64,000 nucleotides of DNA from Paenibacillus lautus NBRC 15380 (GTDB lineage: Bacteria > Bacillota > Bacilli > Paenibacillales > Paenibacillaceae), in NCBI RefSeq assembly GCF_004000945.1, contig NZ_BIMF01000005.1, positions 248,001-312,000 on the forward strand, given 5' to 3'. The position numbers and the translations under genes are program-made. The notes beneath the pieces are model-generated. The model saw only the letters and a list, made by a program, of their open reading frames with translations, was not told the DNA's origin and made no database searches. Positions within the stretch are counted from its first letter, which is position 1. Each line of letters begins with the position of its first letter. Positions 45,754 to 56,371 of this stretch are shown here, piece by piece.

Positions 45754-47028
45754 TTATCCGTTGATCAAACGCAAAATATCGTTATAGGTGACGGCAATCA
45801 TTAACAGGAACAGCATCGCAAACCCGATAAAATGAACCATGCCTTCTCTGTTCGGGTCAACTGGCTTGCCCCTTAAGGCTTCGATCCCTAAGAATACGAG
45901 CCGGCTTCCATCCAGTGCCGGTATCGGCAGCAGATTGAATATGCCCAGATATAAGCTTAGAATGGCTGCCCAATAGGTCAGCTGTTCGATACCCTGTTTG
46001 GCGATTTGTCCCGTTACTTCGAACGTCCGCACAGGACCGCCAAGATCATCCATGGAGAACTTCTGAATCAACTGTCTGAAGCCCTGGAAGATAATATTCG
46101 TTGTATCTACCATCGCGGTCCCGGATCCGGCAATCGTCTCCCCAATCCCTGCGGATCGGGTCGGAAGCTCAGGAACAATCCCAACCTTGCCGCCTTCCTG
46201 GCCCTCCATCGTCCGCGGAGTTAAGGTCAGATCAAATGATTCCTCACCCCGGCGTACGGTCCATTCCATCGGCTTGTCCTTGGAAGCTGCAATCAATTCG
46301 ATCATCTTCTGATAATCGGCACCAATGGCGGTTCCGTTAATGCTCTCGATGATGTCTCCCTCTTTCAGATCGGCTTCATCGGCAGGCATGCCTTTTGTAA
46401 TCTCGCCAATCTGCACATAGGTTGGATTCTCAACCGGTATGCCGGCCATTTGAATGTGAAGGGCAAACAGCACGAAGGCCAGAATGAAGTTCATGACAGG
46501 ACCGGCAAAAATCGCAAGCGCTCTTTGACCAACAGTTTTGCTGCCGAATTGGCGGTCTCTCGGTGCGATCTGCGTCTCGACACCTTTGGCTACCGTTAAG
46601 GCTTGCGGATGGATTTCAAATTGTTGGAATTCACCATCCACATCAAGTCTAACCGACAAACGATCCACCATATCCATAAACTGGACTTCGCCGCGAATGA
46701 CATTTTTACGGTTGTCGAGTTGATCCAGATAAATCTTTTTTACTTGATTCTCTGCATTCAATCGAACCGCAATCGTCTGACCGGGCTGAATCTCGACAAG
46801 TTCAGGATCTTCCCCGGCCATACGGGCATAACCGCCGAATGGAAGAAGACGAAGCGTAAACTGCGTTTCATTGCGTTTATATGAGAACAGCTTTGGACCA
46901 AATCCAATCGCGAACTCGCGTACCAATATTCCGGCACGCCGGGCAAAATAATAGTGACCCCATTCGTGCACGGTAACGATCACAAAAAACATGAGCACCG
47001 TTAAAAAAACGACCCGAACCATTTCCAA
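45754..47028 (-). CDS. rseP: Site-2 intramembrane metalloprotease RseP
   Basis: A 424-residue S2P protease. HEWGH (residues 21-25) in the first membrane helix is the zinc motif, and a PDZ domain lies near 200-290 (GEITKGMPADEADLKEGDIIESINGTAI). LLPIPALDGSRL supplies the third ligand in a later helix, and four membrane spans are expected. It cleaves anti-sigma factors and signal-peptide remnants. An insert of about 70 residues before the PDZ domain is notable. The start is TTG (47028) or ATG (47022) behind AAGGGGG. Confidence 0.94.
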   Translation of the reverse strand: MEMVRVVFLTVLMFFVIVTVHEWGHYYFARRAGILVREFAIGFGPKLFSYKRNETQFTLRLLPFGGYARMAGEDPELVEIQPGQTIAVRLNAENQVKKIYLDQLDNRKNVIRGEVQFMDMVDRLSVRLDVDGEFQQFEIHPQALTVAKGVETQIAPRDRQFGSKTVGQRALAIFAGPVMNFILAFVLFALHIQMAGIPVENPTYVQIGEITKGMPADEADLKEGDIIESINGTAIGADYQKMIELIAASKDKPMEWTVRRGEESFDLTLTPRTMEGQEGGKVGIVPELPTRSAGIGETIAGSGTAMVDTTNIIFQGFRQLIQKFSMDDLGGPVRTFEVTGQIAKQGIEQLTYWAAILSLYLGIFNLLPIPALDGSRLVFLGIEALRGKPVDPNREGMVHFIGFAMLFLLMIAVTYNDILRLING

Positions 47029-47159
47029 TTATTTACATCCCCCTTTTCCTCTGAGAACGCAGTATGTCCCTATAGATTATCATTATTCTCCTGTCGTCCA
47101 CAAGAGAATCACAAGCTGTCCGCTTTTTTTCAAGGGAGATTTCAAAAACACTTCAAATC

Positions 47160-48299
47160 CTATAGTCGGGAAGCTAATTCACGTGCGATTCGATCATTCT
47201 CTTCAATCGTCTCCAGTGCCGGTTCCGGCGCAACACGATGGCTTTGCAGCACTTCCTCAATGATCTCTTCGATTCGCAGAAAAGAGATTTCGCCGCGGAG
47301 AAACCGGGCGACCGCAATTTCATTGGCAGCGTTGAATACCGTTGGCGCTGTCCCACCCATTTTACCACATTCATAAGCAAGCCTTAAACAAGGAAAACGT
47401 TCAAGATCCATCTCCCGGAAATGCAGCTTGCCCGCTTCTGCCAAAGATAGCCTTGGCGCAGGCGAAGACCACCGCTCCGGATAAGTCAGCGCATATTGAA
47501 TCGGAACCCGCATATCCGGGTTGCCGAGCTGGGCAATGATACTCGAATCACGGAATTCCACAAAAGAGTGAATGATGCTTTCCGGGTGCAGAAGCACAGA
47601 AATGTTGTCATAAGGAATTCCATACAGCCAATGGGCCTCGATCACCTCAAGCCCTTTATTGACCATGGTGGCCGAATCAATCGTGATTTTGGCACCCATG
47701 GACCAGTTTGGATGTTTAAGCGCATCCTCCACCGTAACGTTGACCAGCTGCTCCCGGGTGTAATCCCGGAATGAGCCTCCGGAAGCCGTCAACGTGATCC
47801 GTTCAATATCTTCATGCCGCTCTCCGTTCAGGCATTGGAATATGGCGGAATGCTCGCTATCGATCGGCAAGAGTTTTACCCCTTTTGCAGCCGCTCGAGC
47901 CGTAACCAGGTGACCTGCGGTTACCAACGTTTCCTTATTGGCAAGCCCGATTGTCTTCCCCTCATCGATCGCTGCAAGCGTAGAGGACAGGCCCAAACTT
48001 CCAACGACCGCTGTAACCACCATTTCCGCATCTGTCGCTGCCGCAATCTCGATCAAGCCTTCATGACCATGGAACACTTCGGTTCCGGCAGGAAGATCAT
48101 GCCTTATGCTGTCAGCAAGCTCTTTTGTGGCAACGGACACTTTACGCGGAGAAAACTCCTTGACCTGCTGAAGCAGCACTTCCTTATTACTCCCTGCAGC
48201 AAGGCCCTCAATCTGAAAATGTTCCCGGTGTTTCCTCACGACATCCAAGGTCTGGGTACCTATGGAGCCAGTGGAGCCGAGTACGCTGATCTTCTTCAT
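47160..48299 (-). CDS. dxr: 1-deoxy-D-xylulose 5-phosphate reductoisomerase
   Basis: The product has 379 residues: N-terminal NADPH-binding [50 protein letters not shown] and [30 protein letters not shown]. It commits DXP to the MEP isoprenoid pathway, feeding uppS nearby. ATG at 48299 follows AAAGGAAAG. It is placed between cdsA and rseP as in most Firmicutes. Confidence 0.96.
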   Translation of the reverse strand: MKKISVLGSTGSIGTQTLDVVRKHREHFQIEGLAAGSNKEVLLQQVKEFSPRKVSVATKELADSIRHDLPAGTEVFHGHEGLIEIAAATDAEMVVTAVVGSLGLSSTLAAIDEGKTIGLANKETLVTAGHLVTARAAAKGVKLLPIDSEHSAIFQCLNGERHEDIERITLTASGGSFRDYTREQLVNVTVEDALKHPNWSMGAKITIDSATMVNKGLEVIEAHWLYGIPYDNISVLLHPESIIHSFVEFRDSSIIAQLGNPDMRVPIQYALTYPERWSSPAPRLSLAEAGKLHFREMDLERFPCLRLAYECGKMGGTAPTVFNAANEIAVARFLRGEISFLRIEEIIEEVLQSHRVAPEPALETIEENDRIARELASRL

Positions 48300-48316
48300 G
48301 CACATCTTTCCTTTCA

Positions 48317-49117
48317 TCAGTAAGGCAGGAGACTCAATATATGTACAAACGGAAATACGACGATCCAACTGTCACATCGATCCAGTATCCCTCCATGGCC
48401 CGGCAGCAGTTTGCCCGAATCCTTGATGTCATACACCCGTTTATAAGCGGATTGCACCAAATCGCCGAGTTGACCGATAACAGCGCAGGAAAGTCCGATC
48501 AGAATCGCTTGTCCAGCCGTCAGGAATCCATCTGAGAAGAATGAAAAGAGCAGTGATGTGAACACGGCAATGACCACACCGCCGAGCGCCCCCTCAACCG
48601 TTTTGTTCGGGCTTATGGAAGGCCATAATTTATGGCGCCCCATGGCGCGTCCGACAAAATACGCTCCCGCATCACTTGCCCAGATCGAGGCCAGAAGCAG
48701 AAAAGTCCAGAATACGCCATGGCCGTCAGGAGCATGTCGTGATTCGGCGATAAAGGAAAATCCGATTCCGATATACACCGATGCCAAAAACAATAAAGAA
48801 ACCCGTTTGATATCAATTACATTCTTCGTCGTCACGGTCGCCAGCAAAAATAAAAGCAGCAGGAGCCAAAGCACATGTTCCCACGGGATCTGAATATTCA
48901 AATGAAGCGGACCCCATGGAAATACAAGCAACAGCACCCCCGCATACCCAATCCAAGCCGTTCCCCCGAATGGTGCCGTATTGGTCATGCGCACAAACTC
49001 ATAATAACCGATTAGCGCCATCGCCAGAATAAGAAGATGGTACCACAGACCGCCTATGAAACATAATCCTAAAAAGACCGCTCCCGCTATAATTCCGGTA
49101 ATCAATCGCTGTTTCAA
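48317..49117 (-). CDS. cdsA: Phosphatidate cytidylyltransferase
   Basis: A 266-residue polytopic membrane protein (about 8 helices) with the CdsA signature near the C-terminus: [28 protein letters not shown]. It makes CDP-diacylglycerol from phosphatidate and CTP for phospholipid synthesis. The TTG at 49115-49117 with GGAGG 10 bases upstream gives [12 protein letters not shown], as in relatives; a longer frame upstream would overlap uppS. Confidence 0.93.
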   Translation of the reverse strand: MKQRLITGIIAGAVFLGLCFIGGLWYHLLILAMALIGYYEFVRMTNTAPFGGTAWIGYAGVLLLVFPWGPLHLNIQIPWEHVLWLLLLLFLLATVTTKNVIDIKRVSLLFLASVYIGIGFSFIAESRHAPDGHGVFWTFLLLASIWASDAGAYFVGRAMGRHKLWPSISPNKTVEGALGGVVIAVFTSLLFSFFSDGFLTAGQAILIGLSCAVIGQLGDLVQSAYKRVYDIKDSGKLLPGHGGILDRCDSWIVVFPFVHILSLLPY

Positions 49118-49137
49118 AACGTTCCATCCTCCATCGG

Positions 49138-49905
49138 CTACGAAAGTCCACCGTAGCGCCTTGTTCTTTGTTGATAATCGGCTACGGCCTCCACCAAATG
49201 CTCTTTGGTAAATTCCGGCCAATAGGCATCCGTAAACCATAGCTCACTATACGCGAGCTGCCACAGCATAAAATTACTCAGCCGCAGCTCGCCGCTTGTG
49301 CGGATCAGTAAATCCGGATCCGGCAATTCGCCTGTGAGGAGCCGCTGGCCAATCAGTTCCTCTGTAATATCCTCAGGACGAAGAATCCCGTCGCGCACTT
49401 CTCGTCCGAGCGCCTTGACACTTTCGGTGATCTCTTTCCGGCTGCCGTAATTGAGCGCAAAGTTAAGCACAAGCCCGTCATTGCCGGCTGTCTTCGCAAC
49501 TGCTTCTTCCATCGCAGACACGGTATGGGACGGAAGGTCTTCCGGATGCCCCATCATGCGGACCTGGACATTTTTCTCGATCAGCTCCTCCAGCTCAATG
49601 GCCAGGAACTCTTGCGGAAGCTTCATCAGAAAATCGACCTCATCCTTCGGACGCGTCCAATTTTCTGTCGAAAAAGCATACATCGTCAATATTTTGATTC
49701 CCAAATCATCGGCGGCAATGGCCGCTCTTTTGACAGCCTTCATGCCATTCTGATGGCCAACGATTCGCGGCATACCGCGCCGTTTCGCCCAGCGTCCATT
49801 ACCATCCATGATGATGGCGACATGATGTGGGATGTTGTCCGGAGAGAGCTGATGCGTCTGCTGACTGTCCTCCTGATTCAACCACGATCGAACCCGTTTG
49901 ATCAT
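49138..49905 (-). CDS. uppS: Isoprenyl (undecaprenyl diphosphate) synthase
   Basis: A 255-residue cis-prenyltransferase: HVAIIMDGNGRWAKRRGMPRIVGHQNG (catalytic Asp), TMYAFSTENWTRP, NFALNYGSRKEIT and DLLIRTSGELRLSNFMLWQLAYSELWFTD. It makes the C55 lipid carrier for wall synthesis. The ATG at 49905 lies 7 bases after GGAGG; an extension to 50136 would cross the frr terminator. Confidence 0.96.
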   Translation of the reverse strand: MIKRVRSWLNQEDSQQTHQLSPDNIPHHVAIIMDGNGRWAKRRGMPRIVGHQNGMKAVKRAAIAADDLGIKILTMYAFSTENWTRPKDEVDFLMKLPQEFLAIELEELIEKNVQVRMMGHPEDLPSHTVSAMEEAVAKTAGNDGLVLNFALNYGSRKEITESVKALGREVRDGILRPEDITEELIGQRLLTGELPDPDLLIRTSGELRLSNFMLWQLAYSELWFTDAYWPEFTKEHLVEAVADYQQRTRRYGGLS

Positions 49906-49931
49906 TCCATTTCCTCCAGGCATCTTTCTGC

Positions 49932-49980
49932 AAAAAAAGAGACAAACCCCACCATTGACAGGAGGGGCCACAAGTCTCTT
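49932..49980 (-). terminator. Strong terminator after frr
   Basis: AAGAGAC...GGCCCCTCC pairs with GGTGGGG...GTCTCTT, followed by seven T on the minus strand. The stem begins at the frr stop codon. Confidence 0.9.
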
Positions 49981-50532
49981 ATACTTCCATAATCTCTTTT
50001 TCTTTAGCAACGAGGACTTTGTCGACTTCTGCGATAAATTTATCCGTCGCTTTTTGGATATCTTCCTGATGTCTCCGGGACTCGTCCTCGGAAATATCTG
50101 TTTTCTCCAATTTTTTGATGTCGTCGTTGGCATCACGGCGAATGTTGCGGATGGCCACTTTCGCTTCCTCGCCGAATTTCTTCGTCATTTTCACCAGTTC
50201 GGTTCTGCGTTCTTCCGTCAGTGCAGGTACGACGAGACGAATTTGATTACCATCATTCGCCGGCGTCAAACCGACATCCGATTTCATGATCGCTTTCTCG
50301 ATATCGGCCAAGGACGACTTGTCCCAAGGCTGGATCATGAGCGTTCTGGAATCCGGCGTGCTGATGTTAGCCAGCTGATTCAGCGGGGTTGGCGCCCCGT
50401 AGTATTCAACCGTGATCCGGTCGAGTAGCGCTGGCGCTGCCCGTCCTGCGCGCAGCGTTGCCAGGTCACGTTTCAAAGACAGGATCGCTTTTTCCATGCG
50501 TTCTTCTGCATTCTTTTTCACCGATTGCGGCA

Positions 50533-50533
<1 letters not shown>
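49979..50533 (-). CDS. frr: Ribosome-recycling factor
   Basis: A 184-residue [74 protein letters not shown], then a helical C-terminal arm. It releases ribosomes after termination. The ATG shares its A with the pyrH stop (TAATG), so translation is coupled. Confidence 0.97.
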
Positions 50534-51468
<935 letters not shown>

Positions 51469-51494
51469 TTATCTCTCTTATGCCTTATATCTCT

Positions 51495-51523
51495 TAAAAA
51501 AGAAGGAACACAGGTGTGTTCCA
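51495..51523 (-). terminator. Terminator after tsf
   Basis: GGAACACACCTGTGTTCC, a nearly loopless stem, is followed by TTCTTTTTT on the minus strand, 34 bases after the tsf stop. The following 230 bases up to pyrH show no gene. Confidence 0.85.
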
Positions 51524-51556
51524 CTCTTTTCTATAACTTATATTAGCCCATTCGGC

Positions 51557-52207
51557 TTATTTATTCACCTGGGACATAACTTCTTCAACGAAGTTGTCTT
51601 GTTTTTTCTCCAAGCCTTCGCCGAGTTCAAAACGAGCAAAACGACGGATGGAAATGTTCTCACCGATCGTGCTGATTTTTTCATTAAGCAGCGTGTTGAT
51701 TGTTTTGTCAGGATCTTTGATGAAGGATTGCTCAAGCAAGCAATATTCTTCATAGTATTTGTTGATGCGGCCTTCAACCATTTTCTCAACGATTTTTTCA
51801 GGCTTGCCTTCGTTCAGAGCTTGGTTTTTCAAAATTTCTTTTTCTTTCTCAAGGTCTTCCGTTGGCACTTCTTCACGACGAACATATTTAGGATTTGCAG
51901 CGGCAATATGCATTGCGATATCGCGAGCAAACTCTTTGAATTGATCTGTTTTACCTACGAAGTCGGTTTCACAGTTGATTTCAACGAGAACGCCGATGCG
52001 TCCGCCGCCGTGAATATATGACTCTACAACGCCTTCAGTTGCAATACGACCCGCTTTGTTTGCTGCTGCAGACAAGCCTTTTTCGCGAAGTACTGCGATC
52101 GCTTTGTCGATATCACCATTTGTTTCATCCAGCGCTTTTTTGCAATCCAGCATGCCCGCGCCTGTTCTTTCGCGAAGTTCTTTTACCGCACTAGCTGTTA
52201 CTGCCAT
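51557..52207 (-). CDS. tsf: Elongation factor Ts
   Basis: The product has 216 residues, the short Bacillus type: [68 protein letters not shown]. It is the nucleotide exchange factor for EF-Tu. ATG at 52207 lies behind GGAGGG. It is separated from rpsB by a hairpin. Confidence 0.97.
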   Translation of the reverse strand: MAVTASAVKELRERTGAGMLDCKKALDETNGDIDKAIAVLREKGLSAAANKAGRIATEGVVESYIHGGGRIGVLVEINCETDFVGKTDQFKEFARDIAMHIAAANPKYVRREEVPTEDLEKEKEILKNQALNEGKPEKIVEKMVEGRINKYYEEYCLLEQSFIKDPDKTINTLLNEKISTIGENISIRRFARFELGEGLEKKQDNFVEEVMSQVNK

Positions 52208-52373
52208 TAGAATTCCCTCCAAATTGGTATGATGAAGTTTTGCGTTTGGACCTCAAGAAAATCGTCTCTCTTTTCTCTACAAGATTCCAGACAGCATTAA
52301 GTAGTTGTTTTTCCCCTGCGATGCCAGGCTCCGAATTCCACACGTTATACGCACGTTATCCGTTCTAACATCT

Positions 52374-52421
52374 TAAAAAAAGGGCAGTGAGAGGTTATAC
52401 ACCTACCAACCACCCTTTTCA
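52374..52421 (-). terminator. Attenuator-like terminator between rpsB and tsf
   Basis: AAAAGGG...AGGT pairs with ACCT...CCCTTTT and is followed by a seven-T run on the minus strand. Partial read-through would lower tsf relative to rpsB. Confidence 0.7.
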
Positions 52422-52452
52422 TTTAATTCATGGTTTATACGTTTAATCCCGA

Positions 52453-53151
52453 TTAAGCAGTTGTTTCTTCGCCTTGGTGAGCTTCAACAACGGCATCGGC
52501 CATTTTACCAGTCAACAATTTAACAGCGCGGATCGCGTCATCGTTACCTGGGATTACATAGTCGATTTCATCCGGATCACAGTTCGTATCAACGATACCA
52601 ACGATTGGGATACCCAATTTGCGAGCTTCCGCTACTGCGATACGCTCTTTGCGAGGATCGATAACGAACAATGCGCTTGGAAGACCCTTCATGTTCTTGA
52701 TACCGCCCAAGAATTTCTCAAGACGATCTTTCTCTTTGCGGAGAAGGATTACCTCTTTCTTAGGCAATACTTGGAACGTGCCGTCCTCTTCCCAAGTTTC
52801 GAGCTGCTTCAAGCGGTTGATACGCTTTTGGATCGTTTCGAAGTTAGTCAAAGTTCCGCCGAGCCAACGTTGGTTGATGTAGTACATGCCGCAACGCTCT
52901 GCTTCTTCCTTCACGGAATCTTGAGCTTGTTTTTTCGTGCCGACGAACAGGATTGTACCGTTCTCTCCAGCTACGCTTTTTACGAAGTTGAATGCTTCTT
53001 CAACTTTCTTGACCGTTTTTTGCAGGTCGATAATGTAGATACCGTTTCTTTCAGTGAAGATAAATTTATCCATTTTCGGGTTCCAGCGACGAGTCTGGTG
53101 ACCGAAGTGAACGCCAGCTTCCAAAAGCTGTTTCATGGAAATTACTGCCAT
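52453..53151 (-). CDS. rpsB: 30S ribosomal protein S2
   Basis: The product has 232 residues: [106 protein letters not shown] at 53151 follows AGGAGGTG. A strong promoter lies about 125 bases upstream. Confidence 0.97.
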   Translation of the reverse strand: MAVISMKQLLEAGVHFGHQTRRWNPKMDKFIFTERNGIYIIDLQKTVKKVEEAFNFVKSVAGENGTILFVGTKKQAQDSVKEEAERCGMYYINQRWLGGTLTNFETIQKRINRLKQLETWEEDGTFQVLPKKEVILLRKEKDRLEKFLGGIKNMKGLPSALFVIDPRKERIAVAEARKLGIPIVGIVDTNCDPDEIDYVIPGNDDAIRAVKLLTGKMADAVVEAHQGEETTA

Positions 53152-53276
53152 CTTCACGCACCTCCTAAGTTTGGTTTTTGTGTGTCCCTCCGCCAAGATC
53201 ATTTTTCATTAAGACTCCCAGTCCTGGAAGCACCCTTAACGAAATCACTCTAGCGTGTGTTTTAACACCGTCAATT

Positions 53277-53305
53277 ACTATAACATAACCATGGGCAGGT
53301 TGCAA
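53277..53305 (-). promoter_or_regulatory. rpsB promoter
   Basis: On the minus strand TTGCAA (53300-53305), a 17-base spacer and TATAGT (53277-53282), with TATG just before the -10. This is the best sigma-A promoter in the window. It leaves a leader of about 120 bases before rpsB. Confidence 0.75.
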
Positions 53306-53365
53306 TGTCTTTTGTGTGCTTGATCAGGTCCATTCTATCAACGGCTGCAAGCAGATCCCGCAAAG

Positions 53366-53406
53366 AAAAAAACCACTCTCAACCGAAGTGCTAGTTGGAG
53401 GGTTTT
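53366..53406 (-). terminator. Terminator ending the fla/che operon
   Basis: AACCCTCCAAC pairs with GTTGAGAGTGGTT around a CACTTCG loop, followed by TTTTTTTC on the minus strand. It overlaps the stop of the last gene and separates the motility operon from rpsB. Confidence 0.85.
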
Positions 53407-53993
53407 GTAGTGATCTTCGTGATGATCGAATTGTAGCTCTCACCTGCCGTGAACGAGTATGTACCGCTCAGGATCCTGGTATTGATTTTATTCTCGGTAG
53501 CTTTAGTGATGAATGCCTGTTTGTTGTCAATGACGCCAGCATTCAAAAGACTGTTTGCCACATCACTGAGATTGTTTCCGGATTGAATGTTAACTTTAAT
53601 ATGCGCTTCCGCTTTGGCAGGTGTTTTCGGCTCCGCCGGATTCGTCACCCGGGGAGATTCCTGTTTCTTATCCACGCCTGTTTCAGGCTTCTCCGGCTGC
53701 TGCGGTGCTTCCGGCTTTTCCGTCCCCGTCCTCTGTGCAGGATCGGCTCCTTCGGACTCACCAGCGCCAGCAGAAAGCCGTTTCTCTTCCCACTGCTCCG
53801 CTGTCAACAGTTCTTCCGAGCCTTCGAAAACTTGCATATCCATGGCTTCCGCTGCAGCCATCAGCTGCTCCTTCGTTAATTCCTCCGTCGTTGCTGCGGT
53901 GGTGCCTTGACCGATCCACATCAGCTGAAGCAGCACCGCGCCGATCACGAGACCGCTCCCCAGGCCCATCATAAATGTACGGTTCTTGATCAC
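53391..53993 (-). CDS. Single-pass membrane protein with MltG/YceG-like C-terminus
   Basis: The product has 200 residues. A signal anchor (MIKNRTFMMGLGSGLVIGAVLLQLMWIG) is followed by a helical region with EQLMAAAEAMDMQVF, a Pro/Lys/Glu-rich linker (about 75-125) and a small C-terminal domain (HIKVNIQSGNNLSDVANSLLNAGVIDNKQAFI...RILSGTYSFTAG). That domain resembles the LysM-like YceG N-terminal module of endolytic transglycosylases, without the catalytic part. Function is unknown. The start GTG overlaps the stop of the upstream gene (GTGA). It is last in the flagellar operon, so a motility or cell-envelope role is possible. Confidence 0.75.
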   Translation of the reverse strand: MIKNRTFMMGLGSGLVIGAVLLQLMWIGQGTTAATTEELTKEQLMAAAEAMDMQVFEGSEELLTAEQWEEKRLSAGAGESEGADPAQRTGTEKPEAPQQPEKPETGVDKKQESPRVTNPAEPKTPAKAEAHIKVNIQSGNNLSDVANSLLNAGVIDNKQAFITKATENKINTRILSGTYSFTAGESYNSIITKITTKPSN

Positions 53994-54535
53994 ACGGATT
54001 CCTCCTGTTTGGCCAACTGGATAATAAGTTGAACTTCGCCTCGCTGAAGCCCCGTGGTCTTGGCAATCATATCGATGGACTTTCCTTGTTCATATAGATC
54101 AAACAGCTCCGTGTATCTGGATTTGATGGAATGGACAGGAGGTGCAGGTTCAACCTCGGAAGCCGCTGCAGCCGCTCCTGCAGACAATGAATCGGCCTCG
54201 GCGGCTTGCGCCAGCTTCTCTTCCGCCGTTCGAATTCGCGTTTGCGAATCGGTCATTTTCTGCTCCATGGCCAGCATGCGCTGCCGCAAATCACTGACCT
54301 GCTCTTGATGTGCTTGCTGCTTGGCATCAAGTTCTTTCTTCATCTGACTAACCAGTTCCACCAGCTGTTCGTTCTCATTCTGGATTTCCGCCATATATCC
54401 TTCAAGCGTGTTCTCCACTTCTTTGACAACCCGCTCGCTGGACACGGTCTCTTCACGGCGTTTCGGCAGCATAAAAGCATACAGCACGGCGGCAATGCCA
54501 AGCAGCACGATATATATCCATGGTTTCAAATCCAT
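53990..54535 (-). CDS. SwrB-like/DUF6115 membrane-anchored coiled-coil protein
   Basis: The product has 181 residues. An N-terminal membrane helix (WIYIVLLGIAAVLYAFML) leads into a long coiled coil (about 35-115). A Pro/Ala-rich spacer follows, then a C-terminal HTH-like segment RYTELFDLYEQGKSIDMIAKTTGLQRGEVQLIIQLAKQ. The layout and the position between sigD and rpsB match B. subtilis SwrB (YlxL), which activates assembly of the flagellar export apparatus. Orthology is inferred from layout and position, not strong identity. Confidence 0.75.
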   Translation of the reverse strand: MDLKPWIYIVLLGIAAVLYAFMLPKRREETVSSERVVKEVENTLEGYMAEIQNENEQLVELVSQMKKELDAKQQAHQEQVSDLRQRMLAMEQKMTDSQTRIRTAEEKLAQAAEADSLSAGAAAAASEVEPAPPVHSIKSRYTELFDLYEQGKSIDMIAKTTGLQRGEVQLIIQLAKQEESV

Positions 54536-54560
54536 TAACTCCTTTGTGCCTATAAATTAT

Positions 54561-54872
54561 CTAGAGCGAAACATCGAAATTTTTGCCTTTATAGGGATGC
54601 TCTGCCGGCTGCTCCACGATCTCGCCCGATTCCGCCGTTCCCCGGCCTTGCTGCTGCCCAGAGGATTGACGACTCCCGTCATCGCGCACGGCTGTTTCCG
54701 CCGTCTCACTCACTTCCGTGCTTCGCTGGGCTTCCGCACGGCTGTTCTTGTTTAACTCACCCGCAAGCAGCGTCTGATCATTCATCGGGCGCTGCTGGGT
54801 TTCATTATGCATCTTGCCCGCTTCATTGGTTCTGGGGACCGCAATTTGCATCTCAACCGATTTCAAACTCAA
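54561..54872 (-). CDS. Unrecognised 103-aa protein in the flagellar operon
   Basis: I do not recognise this protein. It is hydrophilic, predicted mostly disordered, rich in Glu, Gln, Ser and Arg, with an N-terminal beta-like segment SLKSVEMQIAVPRTNEAG and a C-terminal HPYKGKNFDVSL. There is no signal peptide or membrane span. The TTG at 54870-54872 has AGGTGA 5 bases upstream; no ATG is well placed. It lies between the FapA-like gene and the SwrB-like gene, so a role in flagella or cell-surface regulation is likely but unproven. Confidence 0.65.
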   Translation of the reverse strand: MSLKSVEMQIAVPRTNEAGKMHNETQQRPMNDQTLLAGELNKNSRAEAQRSTEVSETAETAVRDDGSRQSSGQQQGRGTAESGEIVEQPAEHPYKGKNFDVSL

Positions 54873-54931
54873 TGGAATCACCTCATGATATAGGATCATG
54901 TCCACAAGCATTTAACACGTATGTTCTATCC

Positions 54932-56341
54932 CTACAAGAGCGGCACCATGGTGATATCCCCTTCATGATAGTAAAAAGAAACCCGCTGCGTGGGGTCCTT
55001 AACAAAGCGGGTATACCGCCCTATGACAATTTTGGCTCCGCCGTAGATCGTCTTTACCACATTCACTCTTGCTTTGCCGGTATCCTCAAGCATCTTCTCG
55101 ATTTCCAGCATTCGGTCCTTAATATCGGCTTGTTCTGCCATGTTGGATTTCTTGGTTGCATTCAGCTTGATTCGCAGCGCCAACTTGTCTGGCGACAATT
55201 GACCCGAGGAAGCTAACTGATTCAGGAGATAAAGCGCTTTATCGGTTTTGTCCATACTTTCTAATGACTGCTTCAATTGGGCTCTAAGATCTGCCAGTTC
55301 ATTCCGCAGCTCGGGCAGCACACCAACTTCAACTACGGTAGCCGTCGACATGCTGTTTCCGATCGTTCGGGCAACCACTTTTTCCCCCGCCTGCAAAATG
55401 CCGCCTACCACAAGGCCCTTCATACCGTTGCATTCGATATTCTGGACCGCCCGGATATTGGAGTGCATGATGCTCTGCGAGACGAATACGCTAGCACCGG
55501 CGATGACGTTTCCATCCTGGATGAACGAGCTTTTGACATCCTGACCCGCCTTTACATAACCCTTGTTGTAACCGATGATTCCGCCGGATATATCGATCGA
55601 ACCTTCAGCCTCCAGCTCGGCTCCCTCCACAAAGCCAGTGACTCGGATATCCCCTGCTGCCTTGATTCTGAAACCGGTAAGCACATTGCCGCGAATGACC
55701 ACCGTACCGACAAAGTCGATATTGCCTATACTGTAATCAACATCCCCGTTAATCTCATATACCGGAAACACATTGATTTTTCCCTTTTCCGTTTTGGTGA
55801 GGAGTCCGTCAAGCGCAGCGTACATTGCAGTTTTCTCCGCGTTAACAACAACGTTCTTCCCAACCTTGAAATGAGCTTCCTTTCCCGGTTTGCTCGGAAT
55901 CTCCTCTCCGGTCACCGCAGTTCCGGGGACTCCCTTCGTTGGGGGGATTCGGTTGGCAAGCAGCTGCCCCTTCTTTACATTATTTAAACGAATCACTTCT
56001 TTATAATCCACTTTGCCATCTTCGATCTCCAGCGGCTTCAGATTCGTCTCATTCCCAAAATTAACGGTAAATTCGATTCTGCCGTTCTGTCCGTGCACAG
56101 GTTCCGTTCCCATGGCAATCGGCGTTCTACTATATTGATATTCCTCCGCATGATCTGCGATTCGCCGCAACGTATCATGTTGAAGTCCATATCGTACCTC
56201 GTGACTTCTCAGAAATTGCTCAAGAGCTTCTACAGAGCAAGAGAAATCCTTCTCCCACTTGGTGAACTGTATATAGGCGACGACCTTGTCATCCGATAGC
56301 GTAACGCTAAAGTACTGATCCAATGCATAATCTACAGACAA
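54932..56341 (-). CDS. FapA-family protein (DUF342)
   Basis: The product has about 469 residues. An N-terminal region (1-130) is followed by VRLNN-type RPGQLLA-like motifs (GQLLANRIPPTKGVPGTAVTGEEIPSKPG) and a right-handed beta-helix-like domain with repeated G-rich turns (IRGNVLTGFRIKAAGDIRVTGFVEGAELEAEGSIDISGGIIG). A C-terminal coiled coil spans about 365-440. In other bacteria FapA-type proteins affect flagellar assembly and polarity. It is directly after sigD. The TTG at 56339-56341, 8 bases behind AGGGGG, is the best start; TTG 56368 and ATG 56359 are alternatives. Confidence 0.85.
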   Translation of the reverse strand: MSVDYALDQYFSVTLSDDKVVAYIQFTKWEKDFSCSVEALEQFLRSHEVRYGLQHDTLRRIADHAEEYQYSRTPIAMGTEPVHGQNGRIEFTVNFGNETNLKPLEIEDGKVDYKEVIRLNNVKKGQLLANRIPPTKGVPGTAVTGEEIPSKPGKEAHFKVGKNVVVNAEKTAMYAALDGLLTKTEKGKINVFPVYEINGDVDYSIGNIDFVGTVVIRGNVLTGFRIKAAGDIRVTGFVEGAELEAEGSIDISGGIIGYNKGYVKAGQDVKSSFIQDGNVIAGASVFVSQSIMHSNIRAVQNIECNGMKGLVVGGILQAGEKVVARTIGNSMSTATVVEVGVLPELRNELADLRAQLKQSLESMDKTDKALYLLNQLASSGQLSPDKLALRIKLNATKKSNMAEQADIKDRMLEIEKMLEDTGKARVNVVKTIYGGAKIVIGRYTRFVKDPTQRVSFYYHEGDITMVPLL

Positions 56342-56371
56342 TCCAGGAACCCCCTTCATAAATGGCAAGCG

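Noticed and set aside
49906..50136. N-terminal extension of uppS to 50136
   Set aside because: It would run through the frr terminator and the end of frr; the ribosome site and family alignment support ATG 49905.
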